Assembly (NCBI GenBank): GCA_027349615.1
Contig: DAIEML010000023.1
Coordinates: forward strand, 1-16,105
Source: Ignavibacteriales bacterium
GTDB taxonomy: Bacteria; Bacteroidota; Ignavibacteria; Ignavibacteriales; Ignavibacteriaceae
DNA: 16,105 nucleotides
Direction of reading: 5' to 3'
The position numbers were made by a program, and so were the translations under genes. Of this stretch, positions 7,810 to 16,105 are shown in pieces. Each line of letters begins with the position of its first letter. Positions within the stretch are counted from its first letter, which is position 1. Under the pieces are notes generated by a model. That model was given only the letters and a program-made list of their open reading frames with translations. It was not told where the DNA came from and did not search any database.

Positions 7810-7835
7810 GCAAATATTTAATCGAAAAGTTTCAA

Positions 7836-9392
7836 ATGCATACACTTAAAAAATTTACTGAAAATATTAGCTGGTTAATTATAGGAACAATCATATCGAA
7901 TGTGATTTCGATAGTTGTAAGTGTAGTAATTATCCGAAAACTTAAAGTTGAAGATTATGGTATTTACAGTTTGTTCATAGGAAGTTTGTCAATACTTTCA
8001 ATTTTTTCTATAAATGGAATTCTTTTAGCATTAAGAAGATTTATTCCGGAGATAATACAAAAACAATATTTTTCGTTTCATAAATCAATAATTATAAAAT
8101 TATACTTTATCTCATTGGTTGTAACCTTCGTCATCGTACTAATCATTTTCCAATTTAAAAAAGAAGTTGGCATAATTCTTAATATTAATCAATTTGAAGT
8201 TTATTATTCAATATTTATTATAAATATATTTTTTTACTTACAAACAACATTATCTCAAGACATTCTGGGCTCTTTATTTGAGCAAAAATTTATTGCAATA
8301 ACTACCATAATCGGAATGCTGGCTAGAGGAATTTTGTATTCAATATTTTTCTCAAATCTTACTATTAATTTAATTTTTATTATCGAAGCTATTTGTGTCG
8401 GTGTAAGAGGAATACCTTCAATCATTTATTTATATATAAGAATTCAGAAATTAACGAAGCAAAAGAATACTGAGATAAATTCCGATGAAAAAAAAGGAGT
8501 TCGAAAAAGGATTACTCGATATGCTTTACTTTCGACTGCAAATGAAATTGGTGAAGGCGGTTTTAGTCAAGTTTCAGATTATTATTTTATATCAGCATAT
8601 CTTGGTCCGTTTTCAATGGGATTATATGCTTTCCCATATAGATTATTAAGTTCAATTTTTAGCTGGATACCAATTGAAAGGATCAATAACATTTTCAAAC
8701 CATATTTTATTAATAAATACTATGAAAAAAATGAAGATCCCGTTTATCTAACAAGCATGTTTAATTTTTTGTTTAAAATATATTTTTTGTTCTTTGGTTT
8801 GCTTATCTCGTTGATAATTTCTTACCAGGAGTTAATTAATATTTATTTATTCAATTCAAAATATATTGAAACACAATTATTATTAGCTGTAATACTGTTT
8901 TTTTATATCTTCAATGCTTTAGGATATCCAACTCATATAATAATTGAAGTAAAAGAAAAAATTGAATATACGTTATATGCAAAAATATTTGCTGTCTTTA
9001 ATGTAATTGCTGTAATATTTGTTTTGAAATATACTGATTGGAATTTAATCGGCGTTGCGTTAGCTACTGGTATATCGAAATTTTTTAGGTTCTATTATTT
9101 GTATTTAGTAATCAAAAAAATGAGTAAAGTTAAAATATTATCAACCGGGTTATTAAAATCTTCTGCAATTATAATTTTATCCGGATTAATAATGTTTTTA
9201 ATAAGCTTGATTAATAATTTATTCTTACAGCTAATATTACCTTTCTTTATAGGAGGGATTTCATTTCTTGTCCTTTATAGGTTAATAAAACCATTTGATA
9301 ATAATGAAGAAATTTTGCTTTCAAATTTTATAAATAAATTTTCTGTACGAATGAATTTCATATCCAAAATTTTTGCTCTTGAACATCCCTAA
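7836..9392 (+). CDS. wzx: Wzx-type lipid-linked oligosaccharide flippase
   Basis: A polytopic membrane protein of 518 residues, about 12-14 predicted helices, of the polysaccharide-transport (PST, MOP superfamily) type. It moves the undecaprenyl-linked repeat unit across the inner membrane. The start of the protein is typical: a short basic segment, NISWLIIGTIISN, and a first helix pair ending in RKLKVEDYGIYSL, matching the family's L-G-x-x-x-Y-G motif. It ends in a polar tail. Position between the Wzc and polymerase genes supports the role. There is no convincing ribosome site immediately before ATG 7836; the frame stays open upstream to a TAA at 7788 but holds no ATG, GTG or TTG, so 7836 is the only likely start. 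Confidence 0.9.
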   Translation: MHTLKKFTENISWLIIGTIISNVISIVVSVVIIRKLKVEDYGIYSLFIGSLSILSIFSINGILLALRRFIPEIIQKQYFSFHKSIIIKLYFISLVVTFVIVLIIFQFKKEVGIILNINQFEVYYSIFIINIFFYLQTTLSQDILGSLFEQKFIAITTIIGMLARGILYSIFFSNLTINLIFIIEAICVGVRGIPSIIYLYIRIQKLTKQKNTEINSDEKKGVRKRITRYALLSTANEIGEGGFSQVSDYYFISAYLGPFSMGLYAFPYRLLSSIFSWIPIERINNIFKPYFINKYYEKNEDPVYLTSMFNFLFKIYFLFFGLLISLIISYQELINIYLFNSKYIETQLLLAVILFFYIFNALGYPTHIIIEVKEKIEYTLYAKIFAVFNVIAVIFVLKYTDWNLIGVALATGISKFFRFYYLYLVIKKMSKVKILSTGLLKSSAIIILSGLIMFLISLINNLFLQLILPFFIGGISFLVLYRLIKPFDNNEEILLSNFINKFSVRMNFISKIFALEHP

Positions 9393-9407
9393 AAGTTTTA
9401 AACGATC

Positions 9408-10769
9408 ATGAATCTTACGCTTTATTTACTTTATATAATTATTTGCCTTAAATTTTTATATCCATTTTTTATAAGGTATTTTAATTTCTCACAACTCCCC
9501 TGGTTTACAATTCCATTATTGATTATGGGAATGTTTACCGTCACTTATTCTAAAGTATATTTTTCAAATGAAAAATTTATTTTTTCTGAGAGCAAACTAA
9601 AGTCATATAAATATTTATTCATAATATTTTTGTGTGTCATCTTCCTTAGCGCCTTTCTGAATTTAAATAATATGTTGTTAGTTATGAAATCTTTATTTGA
9701 ATACAGCATAATTTATATCATTTTATTTCTAGCAGTAATTGAGATGGAAATGCGTGAAAAAGATCAGGAAAATGTTTTAAAGTTTATTTACGCAATTCTG
9801 ATATTGCAAATTCCAGTTACTGCCTTTCAATATTTAGTAATCGGATCATCAGACGCAGATATGAACGGTGGAACAATTTCTGATACAATTGTCGGAGGCA
9901 CAGGTATAATTGCTGTTCTGATGACTTTCTTACTTGCTTTCGCAATATGTCAAATTTTAATAAAAGGAATAAATTTTAATAGAATTGTTTTAGCAATATT
10001 TACAACAATTCCTGTCATTGCCGGTGGCGGCAGAATTGCCATTATACTATTCCCAATGACAATTCTTATTAGTGTATTTAGCGTTTACCTGTTAAAACAG
10101 AATAGAAAAATATCTTCATTCATAAAAGGATTACTTGTTTCCATTGTTGTGTTATCGTTATGTGCTGTAATCTTATTCCAAGTAATTCCACAAACGAAAT
10201 ATGCTAAATTTCTTGATATTAAAACTATAAGCACCGTTCAAAATATCGAAAAATATGATAAAGGAAATGATTGGAAGGAAAGTAGAATATTAGGTTACTA
10301 TCTTTTATTTAACAGTATTTATAAAAGTGATTTGAATATTTTTTTGGGAATGGGTAATGAAGTTATTACCAGTTCAAAAGCTGCCGGTGTAAAACAAATG
10401 GGAATAGATTTTTTAGTTAATCGTCCTGATGCAATGATTTTTCTCTCCGGTACAGGTATTTCCGGAATGCTCTTAGTAATTATAATTATATTAATAAGTA
10501 TACCAACTCTTAAAAGTCATCTTAAAATTGAAACTTCACCGTTCATGACTGCTGTAGCGCATTCGTTAATTCCGGTTGCATTCATTTTGATAGTTGCTCT
10601 ATTTTACACTCAAGCATGGATTTCGCACATAGGAATGATTTATTGGATAATGCTTGGAATTTTATTTAAGAGGTTGTCTGTTATTAAAAGAGGAATTGTT
10701 TTATTAACTATTTATAATTTTTATAAAGAAACAACTCCAATATTAAATCAGAATTCAGATAGTATTTAG
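9408..10769 (+). CDS. wzy: Wzy/WaaL-type O-antigen polymerase or ligase
   Basis: A membrane protein of 453 residues with about 10-12 predicted helices. One large polar loop (about residues 262-330) contains an R-x-x-G-Y-Y segment and FLGMGNE, matching the R...W/Y...GxG pattern of the Wzy_C/O-antigen ligase family. Polymerases of this family join repeat units at the periplasmic side of the inner membrane. It begins 15 bases after the flippase gene and is the only such protein in the window, so polymerase is the likelier role; a ligase cannot be excluded from sequence alone. Sequence identity within this family is normally low, so the call rests on topology, loop motif and position. Confidence 0.82.
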   Translation: MNLTLYLLYIIICLKFLYPFFIRYFNFSQLPWFTIPLLIMGMFTVTYSKVYFSNEKFIFSESKLKSYKYLFIIFLCVIFLSAFLNLNNMLLVMKSLFEYSIIYIILFLAVIEMEMREKDQENVLKFIYAILILQIPVTAFQYLVIGSSDADMNGGTISDTIVGGTGIIAVLMTFLLAFAICQILIKGINFNRIVLAIFTTIPVIAGGGRIAIILFPMTILISVFSVYLLKQNRKISSFIKGLLVSIVVLSLCAVILFQVIPQTKYAKFLDIKTISTVQNIEKYDKGNDWKESRILGYYLLFNSIYKSDLNIFLGMGNEVITSSKAAGVKQMGIDFLVNRPDAMIFLSGTGISGMLLVIIIILISIPTLKSHLKIETSPFMTAVAHSLIPVAFILIVALFYTQAWISHIGMIYWIMLGILFKRLSVIKRGIVLLTIYNFYKETTPILNQNSDSI

Positions 10770-10865
10770 CTATAAATTTATTACAGTTATTCAATTCCCA
10801 AAATCAAATTAAAATTAATATTCAATAACGATAATCATTTTTAAATTCTTGTTTGAACAATTTAT

Positions 10866-11618
10866 ATGCAAAAGGTAAATTTTTTCTGGAGCGGACCAAG
10901 CTTCGGGTTTTTAGAATTCCTTGTTTTAAAAAGTCACATTAAAGTTGGCCATAATGCGGTCTTATGGCTGCATGGAGAAAAGCCTGAGACAAATTATTGG
11001 AAATTTATTGAATCAAAAGTTGAAGTTAAAAATGCTGATGAGATTTTTGATACGACAAATTTTATTGCCGATGGTGGTAATTTTAGGACCGCAGCTGATT
11101 TATGGAGATTTAGTTTATTGTATAAAATCGGGGGTCTTTATTGCGATACCGATGCTTTTGCATTAAAAAAATTTCCAGATGATGAGTGGATTATTTGTTC
11201 TGGTGAGCAATATCCAGATTTACTTTCCATTGGTGTATTAAAAGCTCCTGCAGGTCACCCAATGTTTATAGAATGTCTTGAAAAAACTGAAAAATGTTGG
11301 GGAAATGTTAAAATTTTTTCATCAATTTATCTTAAGCATTTTGGTAATCTTAATCCGACTCATAAAAATGAATCTTTTTATCCATATAACTGGAAATCTT
11401 ATTGGTTATTATTTAAAAAAAATGAAATTCCATTAAATGCATACAGTATACATTTTTATACTAACGTAATTGAAGCTCATATCAAACGAAACAAAGAAAT
11501 TAGATTTAAATATTATTTACCCATGTTAAGAGATATTCCCCAAAAAAAAATTGATATTAAATGGTGTGAGAAAAATCCAAATACACTGCTGGGAAAATTA
11601 TGGACTTGGGTAAACTAA
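10866..11618 (+). CDS. DXD glycosyltransferase (GT32/capsular polysaccharide synthesis type)
   Basis: A GT-A-fold retaining-type glycosyltransferase of 250 residues, cytoplasmic, probably adding one sugar of the repeat unit. The diagnostic block is ADLWRFSLLYKIGGLYCDTDAF: the R-x-x-x-L-x-x-x-GG-x-Y-x-D-x-D signature, with the metal and nucleotide-sugar DXD at Asp94-Thr95-Asp96. The N-terminal FFWSG and HNAVLWLHG fit the family's first strands. There is no membrane segment. The 96 bases before it hold no recognisable ribosome site or clear promoter. An A9 tract (11542-11550) lies near the 3' end. Donor and linkage are unknown. Confidence 0.88.
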   Translation: MQKVNFFWSGPSFGFLEFLVLKSHIKVGHNAVLWLHGEKPETNYWKFIESKVEVKNADEIFDTTNFIADGGNFRTAADLWRFSLLYKIGGLYCDTDAFALKKFPDDEWIICSGEQYPDLLSIGVLKAPAGHPMFIECLEKTEKCWGNVKIFSSIYLKHFGNLNPTHKNESFYPYNWKSYWLLFKKNEIPLNAYSIHFYTNVIEAHIKRNKEIRFKYYLPMLRDIPQKKIDIKWCEKNPNTLLGKLWTWVN

Positions 11619-11692
11619 AATTAAAATGATCAGACTTATATAACATAATTATTTCTGCTTAAATAAAATTAACCAATTTAAAAAGTAACAAA

Positions 11693-13027
11693 ATGCTGAC
11701 CGAACAAACAGCAGAAAAAATATCACAAAAAGAATTTAAAAAAATAAGTATACCAGTAAGCCCTAGGAATAAAAACATAATTAAAAAATTTATTGAAGAC
11801 TTACTATTAAAAATAAATTATTTTATTTATTTCAAAACTAGAGTTTACCAAAAAATTATTAAGCTTCTTTGGCCAATAAATACTCCTGGCGAAATAATTT
11901 GGTTAAATCCCAGTTTAATAAATTATATTGTATTTAATAATAAACATGGAAATAACTTAGCGCATTTAAGTGAAGTTAATTCAGGAAATTGGGATTTAGA
12001 TCAAGTGAAAATTAAAGAGTTGGATATTTACCAATCTTTATGGGAATGCATAATAAATAATCAGCCACTTCGTTCAACTAAATTCTATAATCCAAATATT
12101 AAAGATAATTCGGACTACAAGAAAGAAGGTGTTCTTAGAACTTGGGAATACATTTCTGAATACGAATATGAAATAAGAAATAAAAAAATATTGAATCTGA
12201 TAAAAGACATTAAAGAGAAAGGTTTTAGAACACAATTACAATTGGATGAAGTACCTAATGATGAAATTCTTGTGAAAGTTGATAGGAATGGTAGAATTCT
12301 TTTGTTCAATGGCATTCATCGATTTTGCATTGCAAAAATTTTAAGATTAAATGAAATACCTGTAATAGTAAAAACAAGACATACTGAATGGTATAATTTT
12401 AAAAATGAGCTGACAAATTATATCAAAAAACTCACTACTAATTTAGAAAATGATTTTTATTTAACTACAAAATTTACTCACCCGGATTTACAAGAGATTT
12501 CAACATTTTCGAAAGATGATGTAAGATTTTCTATCATAGAAAAAAATAGAATTACTAAAGGTGGATCTTTATTAGATATCGGAGCAGGTTTTGGATATTT
12601 TTCAAGTAGATTTGAAGAACTGGGCTACTATTGTACTGCTGTTGAAAAAAATCCCAATTTGTTTTATTTCATGGAAAAAATTAAGAAGGCTGAAGAAAAA
12701 TCTTATGAAATAATTAATGATGATGTTCTGGATATTTATAATAAGCCTGTAAAATTTGACATTGTTTTTGCACTTAATGTATTTAATAAATATTTAAAAA
12801 CTAAAAATCAATTCACCAAGTTTATAAATTTCCTCAAAAATTTAACAGCTAAAGAAATGTTTTTTGAAAACCATCCGAATAGAGAAGGAGAGAAAAAAAG
12901 TTATTATAAAAATTTTAATAATGAGGAATTCGTTAAAATAATAATGAATCATACTGGCCTTATTAAATCTGAAAAATTATTGGAATATAATAGGGGCAAG
13001 CAACTTTATCACCTTTGGAAAGATTGA
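11693..13027 (+). CDS. ParB/sulfiredoxin-like domain fused to a SAM methyltransferase
   Basis: A 444-residue two-part protein. The N-terminal half has GNWD (98-101), GFRTQLQLDE (177-186), then VDRNGRILLFNGIHRFCIAK with NGIHR at 206-210 and TRHTEW ending at 233. NGIHR falls where sulfiredoxin, ParB and the ADP-dependent serine kinase SerK have GGCHR, GExR or DGHHR; similar GxWD...GHR...RHxxW proteins occur in glycan loci of other prokaryotes (from memory of the pattern). The C-terminal half is a class I methyltransferase with motif I LDIGAGFGYFS (from residue 294), AVEKNPNLF as motif II, and FDIVFALNVF as motif IV. It sits among glycosyltransferase genes, so it probably tailors the glycan or its lipid-linked precursor. 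Acceptor, and whether the first domain binds nucleotides or is a kinase, are unknown. Confidence 0.8.
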   Translation: MLTEQTAEKISQKEFKKISIPVSPRNKNIIKKFIEDLLLKINYFIYFKTRVYQKIIKLLWPINTPGEIIWLNPSLINYIVFNNKHGNNLAHLSEVNSGNWDLDQVKIKELDIYQSLWECIINNQPLRSTKFYNPNIKDNSDYKKEGVLRTWEYISEYEYEIRNKKILNLIKDIKEKGFRTQLQLDEVPNDEILVKVDRNGRILLFNGIHRFCIAKILRLNEIPVIVKTRHTEWYNFKNELTNYIKKLTTNLENDFYLTTKFTHPDLQEISTFSKDDVRFSIIEKNRITKGGSLLDIGAGFGYFSSRFEELGYYCTAVEKNPNLFYFMEKIKKAEEKSYEIINDDVLDIYNKPVKFDIVFALNVFNKYLKTKNQFTKFINFLKNLTAKEMFFENHPNREGEKKSYYKNFNNEEFVKIIMNHTGLIKSEKLLEYNRGKQLYHLWKD

Positions 13028-13068
13028 AAGGCAGTAACCTACTTTTTAATAATTGGGTAATTAAAAAT

Positions 13069-14190
13069 ATGAATATAATTATTATTAGAAATGTTAATAT
13101 CAAAAAAGAGTATCATATAAATTGCGAAATACAATTAGTAAAATCGTTAAACAAATTAGGACATAAAGCTAAATTAATTGGGATAGGCAGCGAAAATAAA
13201 TTTAATAATGAATTGGTTTTGCTGAAAGAACCATTTAATAGACGAAGATTTTATTTGATAAAATTATTCTTTTTTATCCCAATATATTGTATAATAAAAA
13301 AAATTGATGTCTTAATAGTTGACGTCAGAACCGTTTTGGGTACTTTGATCCTACTTCTATTAAAGAAAATATTATCCTTGAAAATAATATTTGATGCGAG
13401 ATCAATTCCCGTTGAAATGGGATTACAGAGAGATTATAAATTGTCATGTATTATAGCGAATAAATTTTTTGACGGAGCTACATTTATTACCAACGGAACA
13501 AAAAGCTATATTGAAAATTTGATTAAACATAAATTTAACAAATCCACATTATTTCCTTCTGCTGTAAACCCATCAATCTTTTATAATGGCATAACCAATA
13601 ATATTCCAATAGAAATAAAAGAAAGAACGCAAAATAAATTAAACATTTTTTATCATGGTTCAATTAGTCCTAATAGAGGTATAAATTTAATTCTGGATGC
13701 AGTGAATCAGATTAAAAATAAATTTCCTAATATCTTATTCATAAGTATTAGTGATAATAATGAATTCATAACTGAATATTGTAAATTAAAAAAATATAAT
13801 CTGAGTGAAAATTTATTATTGATTGATATTGTGCCGCACGAAAAATTGCCATCATATATTCATTTAGCTGATTTATGCATTGTACCTCTGCCTAAAATCT
13901 ATTGGTGGGAAATTTCCAGCCCATTGAAGTTAATGGAATATTTAGCCATGGAGAAATCAATTATTCTTAGTGATATAAAAGCGCATTTAGATGTTGTTCC
14001 AAGAGATTCAGATTTTGTTAAATATTTCAATCCTGACAAAGAAGATGATTTAAGCCAAAAAATAATTGATTCTATTTCCAATTTAAATCTTTTGAAATCT
14101 AACGCTTGGAAGGGGAGAGAAATTATTAACCAAAAATTCACTTGGGATATTCAAGCAAAAGTTATAGTAGATTTTGTAAATAGTATTTGA
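13069..14190 (+). CDS. GT-B glycosyltransferase, group 1 (GT4-like)
   Basis: A 373-residue GT-B enzyme that adds a sugar to the repeat unit from an NDP-sugar donor. The C-terminal Rossmann half has FYHGSISPNRGINLILDAV and then SPLKLMEYLAMEKSI (Pro285, Glu290), the SPLK(L/F)xEYxA signature of group 1 transferases; the first Glu of a classic E-x7-E is not at the usual place. The frame could extend back to a TTG at 13015 overlapping the upstream stop. ATG 13069 gives the usual beta-strand start MNIIIIRNVN, whereas the extra 18 residues look unlike a transferase start, so 13069 is preferred. Ribosome site is weak. The N-terminal half contains a hydrophobic run (about 62-80) that may contact the membrane. 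Confidence 0.87.
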   Translation: MNIIIIRNVNIKKEYHINCEIQLVKSLNKLGHKAKLIGIGSENKFNNELVLLKEPFNRRRFYLIKLFFFIPIYCIIKKIDVLIVDVRTVLGTLILLLLKKILSLKIIFDARSIPVEMGLQRDYKLSCIIANKFFDGATFITNGTKSYIENLIKHKFNKSTLFPSAVNPSIFYNGITNNIPIEIKERTQNKLNIFYHGSISPNRGINLILDAVNQIKNKFPNILFISISDNNEFITEYCKLKKYNLSENLLLIDIVPHEKLPSYIHLADLCIVPLPKIYWWEISSPLKLMEYLAMEKSIILSDIKAHLDVVPRDSDFVKYFNPDKEDDLSQKIIDSISNLNLLKSNAWKGREIINQKFTWDIQAKVIVDFVNSI

Positions 14191-14242
14191 CTTCGTTATC
14201 CTCTTTATAAAATTCCATCCATTTTAATTTGTTTTAATACTT

Positions 14243-15457
14243 ATGAAAATTTTAATCTTTAGTTATTTATTTCCGAATAAAAATTTCCCTTATTGCGGAA
14301 TATTTAATTACTCACGAGCTAAAGCGCTTGAAAGAACTGGATGCGAGGTAGAAGTGATTGCCCCGATAAATCTTAGTCCATATTTGATTAATCTTTTTCC
14401 CAAATTTAGATTAATTGAAAATATTAAATTGTTTAAGAAAATGATAACAATTCCAGAGATTGAATTTATTGGCGGAATAAAAGTTTATCATCCCAAATGG
14501 TGGAAATTACCAGACAAATTGTTTTGGAAATTTCATTCGGATATTATGCATTTTTCTATCGGTAAAAAAATATTGAAAATTGTTAAAGATTTTTTACCGG
14601 ATTTAATTTTGAGCACTTGGCTAAATCCTTTCGCTTCCTATTCAGAGTTCTTCAAACGAAAATTGTCGGTAATCAATTTTGCTTTAGCTGAAGGATCAGA
14701 TTTATTAATTCATCCTTACTTATTTAAAGGCTGGGATAAAGTTCAAGAAAAAATTAATAATAATTGTGAATTAGTTATTGCTGTTTCGAACAAAATGAAA
14801 ATCTATATTGATGAAAAAACTAACTTGCAAAATGTTGAAGTTATTAGAAACGGATATGATGATTGTTCATTTAAATATTCCGAGAAAAATAGATTCCAAA
14901 GAAGAGAAAAAGTAAAAATAATTTCTGTCGGAAATTTTTATAATGTTAAAGGGCAAGATATTTTATTAGAAGCAATAAGACTTTTAAAAGTTCCAATGGA
15001 ATTAACACTTGTTGGCAACGGACCAGAATTACCGAAATGCAGAGAATTTGTACTTTCTCATGGTTTAGAAAAAAAAGTAAATTTTGCTGGCGAAATACCT
15101 CACAATCAATTGTCAAAAATATTATTGCAGCATGATATTTTTTGTCTTCCCAGTCGGTCTGAAGGATTTCCTGCTGCTCCGCTAGAAGCAATGGGTTGTG
15201 GCTTGCCGGTAGTTTCTTCAAATGTTGGTGACATGGAAGAAGTAATTGTTGAAGGATTTAATGGATTTCTTTTTCAATCTGAATCAATTACTGATCTGGC
15301 TGAAAAATTAATGTTAGCATCTCAGATAAATTGGGATGGTAAAGAAATATCGAATTGGGTGGGAAGTAATTTCAGTTGGGATAATTGGTCAAAAAGAATT
15401 TTAGAAAAATATTATAGTTTTTCAATTGAAAAAATGGATCAAGTATTGGTTAGCTAA
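14243..15457 (+). CDS. GT-B glycosyltransferase, family 4
   Basis: A 404-residue retaining glycosyltransferase. The start is typical (MKILIFSYLFPN...GIFNYSRAKAL), matching family-4 donors of the type that scan for a P-x-x-GIF motif. The C-terminal half has ISVGNFYNVKGQDILLEAI, VGNGPEL, and SRSEGFPAAPLEAMGCGLPVV with the nucleotide-binding E-x7-E at Glu307 and Glu315. It lies 52 bases after the previous transferase gene with no ribosome site recognisable. Together with the two upstream transferases and the initiating enzyme it would account for a repeat unit of at least four sugars if each acts once (inference). Confidence 0.94.
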   Translation: MKILIFSYLFPNKNFPYCGIFNYSRAKALERTGCEVEVIAPINLSPYLINLFPKFRLIENIKLFKKMITIPEIEFIGGIKVYHPKWWKLPDKLFWKFHSDIMHFSIGKKILKIVKDFLPDLILSTWLNPFASYSEFFKRKLSVINFALAEGSDLLIHPYLFKGWDKVQEKINNNCELVIAVSNKMKIYIDEKTNLQNVEVIRNGYDDCSFKYSEKNRFQRREKVKIISVGNFYNVKGQDILLEAIRLLKVPMELTLVGNGPELPKCREFVLSHGLEKKVNFAGEIPHNQLSKILLQHDIFCLPSRSEGFPAAPLEAMGCGLPVVSSNVGDMEEVIVEGFNGFLFQSESITDLAEKLMLASQINWDGKEISNWVGSNFSWDNWSKRILEKYYSFSIEKMDQVLVS

Positions 15458-15552
15458 TTCTTAATACTCTTTAAAATTTCAACTCATTTTTCATCTTCTT
15501 AAAAATCTACAAATAATAAATCAATTTTTAAAAATCAGTTTATCGATGTAAT

Positions 15553-16105
15553 ATGAAAAATATAATTTTCTTCAGAAATGATGACGTCAGAAATAAACTT
15601 GATGATTCACTAATTGAATTAACAATGTTATTCATTAGCCATGAGATTCCATTAACACACGCTGTAGAACCGGCCAATATTACAAAAGAAGTAGCAGAAT
15701 GGTTACTTCAGGTCAAAAAAGAATATCCGGATTTAATTGATATAATGCAGCATGGATATGATCATACGGTAAAAAATAAATTTCAGAAGGGAGAGTTTGG
15801 CGGCCAGAGAACTTATATCGAACAATTTAATGAAATTAAACGAGGAAAAGAATTGATGGATAATTGGTTTGGAGAATTTTGGTTTTCTGCATTTAATTTT
15901 CCTTATGCGCCGTATAACCTTGAGGCAATTAAAGCTTTGGATGACTGCGGATTTAAAGTAATCAATTCACATTTCAATTCTAGAGTAAGCCGAAGAATTT
16001 TTTATCTGTTAGGGCATTCACTTAATAAGGGTTTTTTTCTAAATCATCACGTTTCGTGGAATTTAAATTTTTATCCCAACACTAAATTATTTGAAATAGA
16101 TGTTA
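15553..16105 (+). CDS. Polysaccharide-deacetylase-like (CE4/NodB fold) protein, 5' part
   Basis: An open frame of 184 codons runs off the window end. It begins MKNIIFFRNDDV, so the CE4 metal-binding Asp pair is at residues 10-11, directly after the first strand. HGYDH at 67-71 supplies the H-x3-H of the zinc triad. Further family-like features are EFGGQR, FNFPYAPYNLEAIKALDDCGFKVINS, corresponding to the F-x-P-P-x-G strand and the following D-x-GF helix. No signal peptide precedes the catalytic domain, so it should act in the cytoplasm, perhaps removing an acetyl group from a lipid-linked or nucleotide-linked amino sugar. The 95 bases before it hold no recognisable site. Confidence 0.8.
   Translation, partial: MKNIIFFRNDDVRNKLDDSLIELTMLFISHEIPLTHAVEPANITKEVAEWLLQVKKEYPDLIDIMQHGYDHTVKNKFQKGEFGGQRTYIEQFNEIKRGKELMDNWFGEFWFSAFNFPYAPYNLEAIKALDDCGFKVINSHFNSRVSRRIFYLLGHSLNKGFFLNHHVSWNLNFYPNTKLFEIDV

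Noticed and set aside
10849..10860. TTGTT-TG-AACAA inverted repeat before the DXD glycosyltransferase as an operator
   Set aside because: Arms of only five A/T-rich bases with no regulator or second site nearby; expected by chance.
11542..11550. A9 tract in the DXD glycosyltransferase as a phase-variation switch
   Set aside because: Homopolymer A/T runs of 7-9 occur throughout the window and it lies near the 3' end after the catalytic part; no evidence of variation.
13015..13068. TTG start overlapping the methyltransferase stop for the glycosyltransferase
   Set aside because: The added residues do not resemble a GT-B start, whereas ATG 13069 begins with the expected first beta strand.
15522..15533. 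ATTTTTAAAAAT palindrome before the deacetylase-like gene as a terminator
   Set aside because: It has no GC pairs, no room for a loop and no following T-run.

Overview
The window is one continuous block of plus-strand genes for making and exporting a surface polysaccharide (capsule, exopolysaccharide or O-antigen) by the Wzx/Wzy route. The DNA is very AT-rich and the proteins are rich in Ile, Lys and Asn. Some genes have clear Shine-Dalgarno sequences and others have none. This fits the Bacteroidota/Ignavibacteria side of the tree; that placement is an inference from style and protein families, because no phylogenetic marker is present. No rRNA, tRNA, CRISPR array, insertion sequence or convincing intrinsic terminator was seen. 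The longest gap without an obvious gene is about 165 bases, and it holds a possible 28-residue membrane microprotein.

Layout. Bases 1-593 are the 3' part of a DegT-type sugar aminotransferase, cut by the window edge. A divergent YrdC/Sua5-fold protein (623-1264) and the tiny membrane ORF (1287-1373) follow. Next comes the initiating polyprenyl-phosphate sugar-phosphate transferase (1431-2867), then a Gfo/Idh/MocA dehydrogenase (2910-3968) and a left-handed beta-helix N-acetyltransferase (4028-4501). With the aminotransferase, these last two look like a set for making a 3-amino or 2,3-diamino acylated sugar nucleotide. The export machinery is next: a short outer-membrane-export (OPX/Wza-type) protein (4577-5188) and a Wzc-type tyrosine autokinase co-polymerase with a tyrosine-rich tail (5210-7735). 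A conspicuous hairpin (7782-7809) precedes the Wzx flippase (7836-9392), followed by a Wzy/WaaL-type polymerase (9408-10769).

The last third is the chain-specific part: a DXD glycosyltransferase (10866-11618), a ParB/sulfiredoxin-like plus SAM-methyltransferase fusion (11693-13027), two GT-B group 1/4 glycosyltransferases (13069-14190 and 14243-15457), and the start of a polysaccharide-deacetylase-like gene that runs off the end (15553-16105).

Working together (inference from families): the sugar genes supply an unusual amino sugar nucleotide, and the initiating transferase loads the first sugar phosphate on undecaprenyl phosphate. The glycosyltransferases and tailoring enzymes complete the repeat unit at the cytoplasmic face. 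Wzx flips it, Wzy polymerises it, and the Wzc/OPX pair controls length and export. The most unusual items are the ParB-fold/methyltransferase fusion, the YrdC-like protein with altered active-site motifs, the microprotein, and the hairpin between wzc and wzx.
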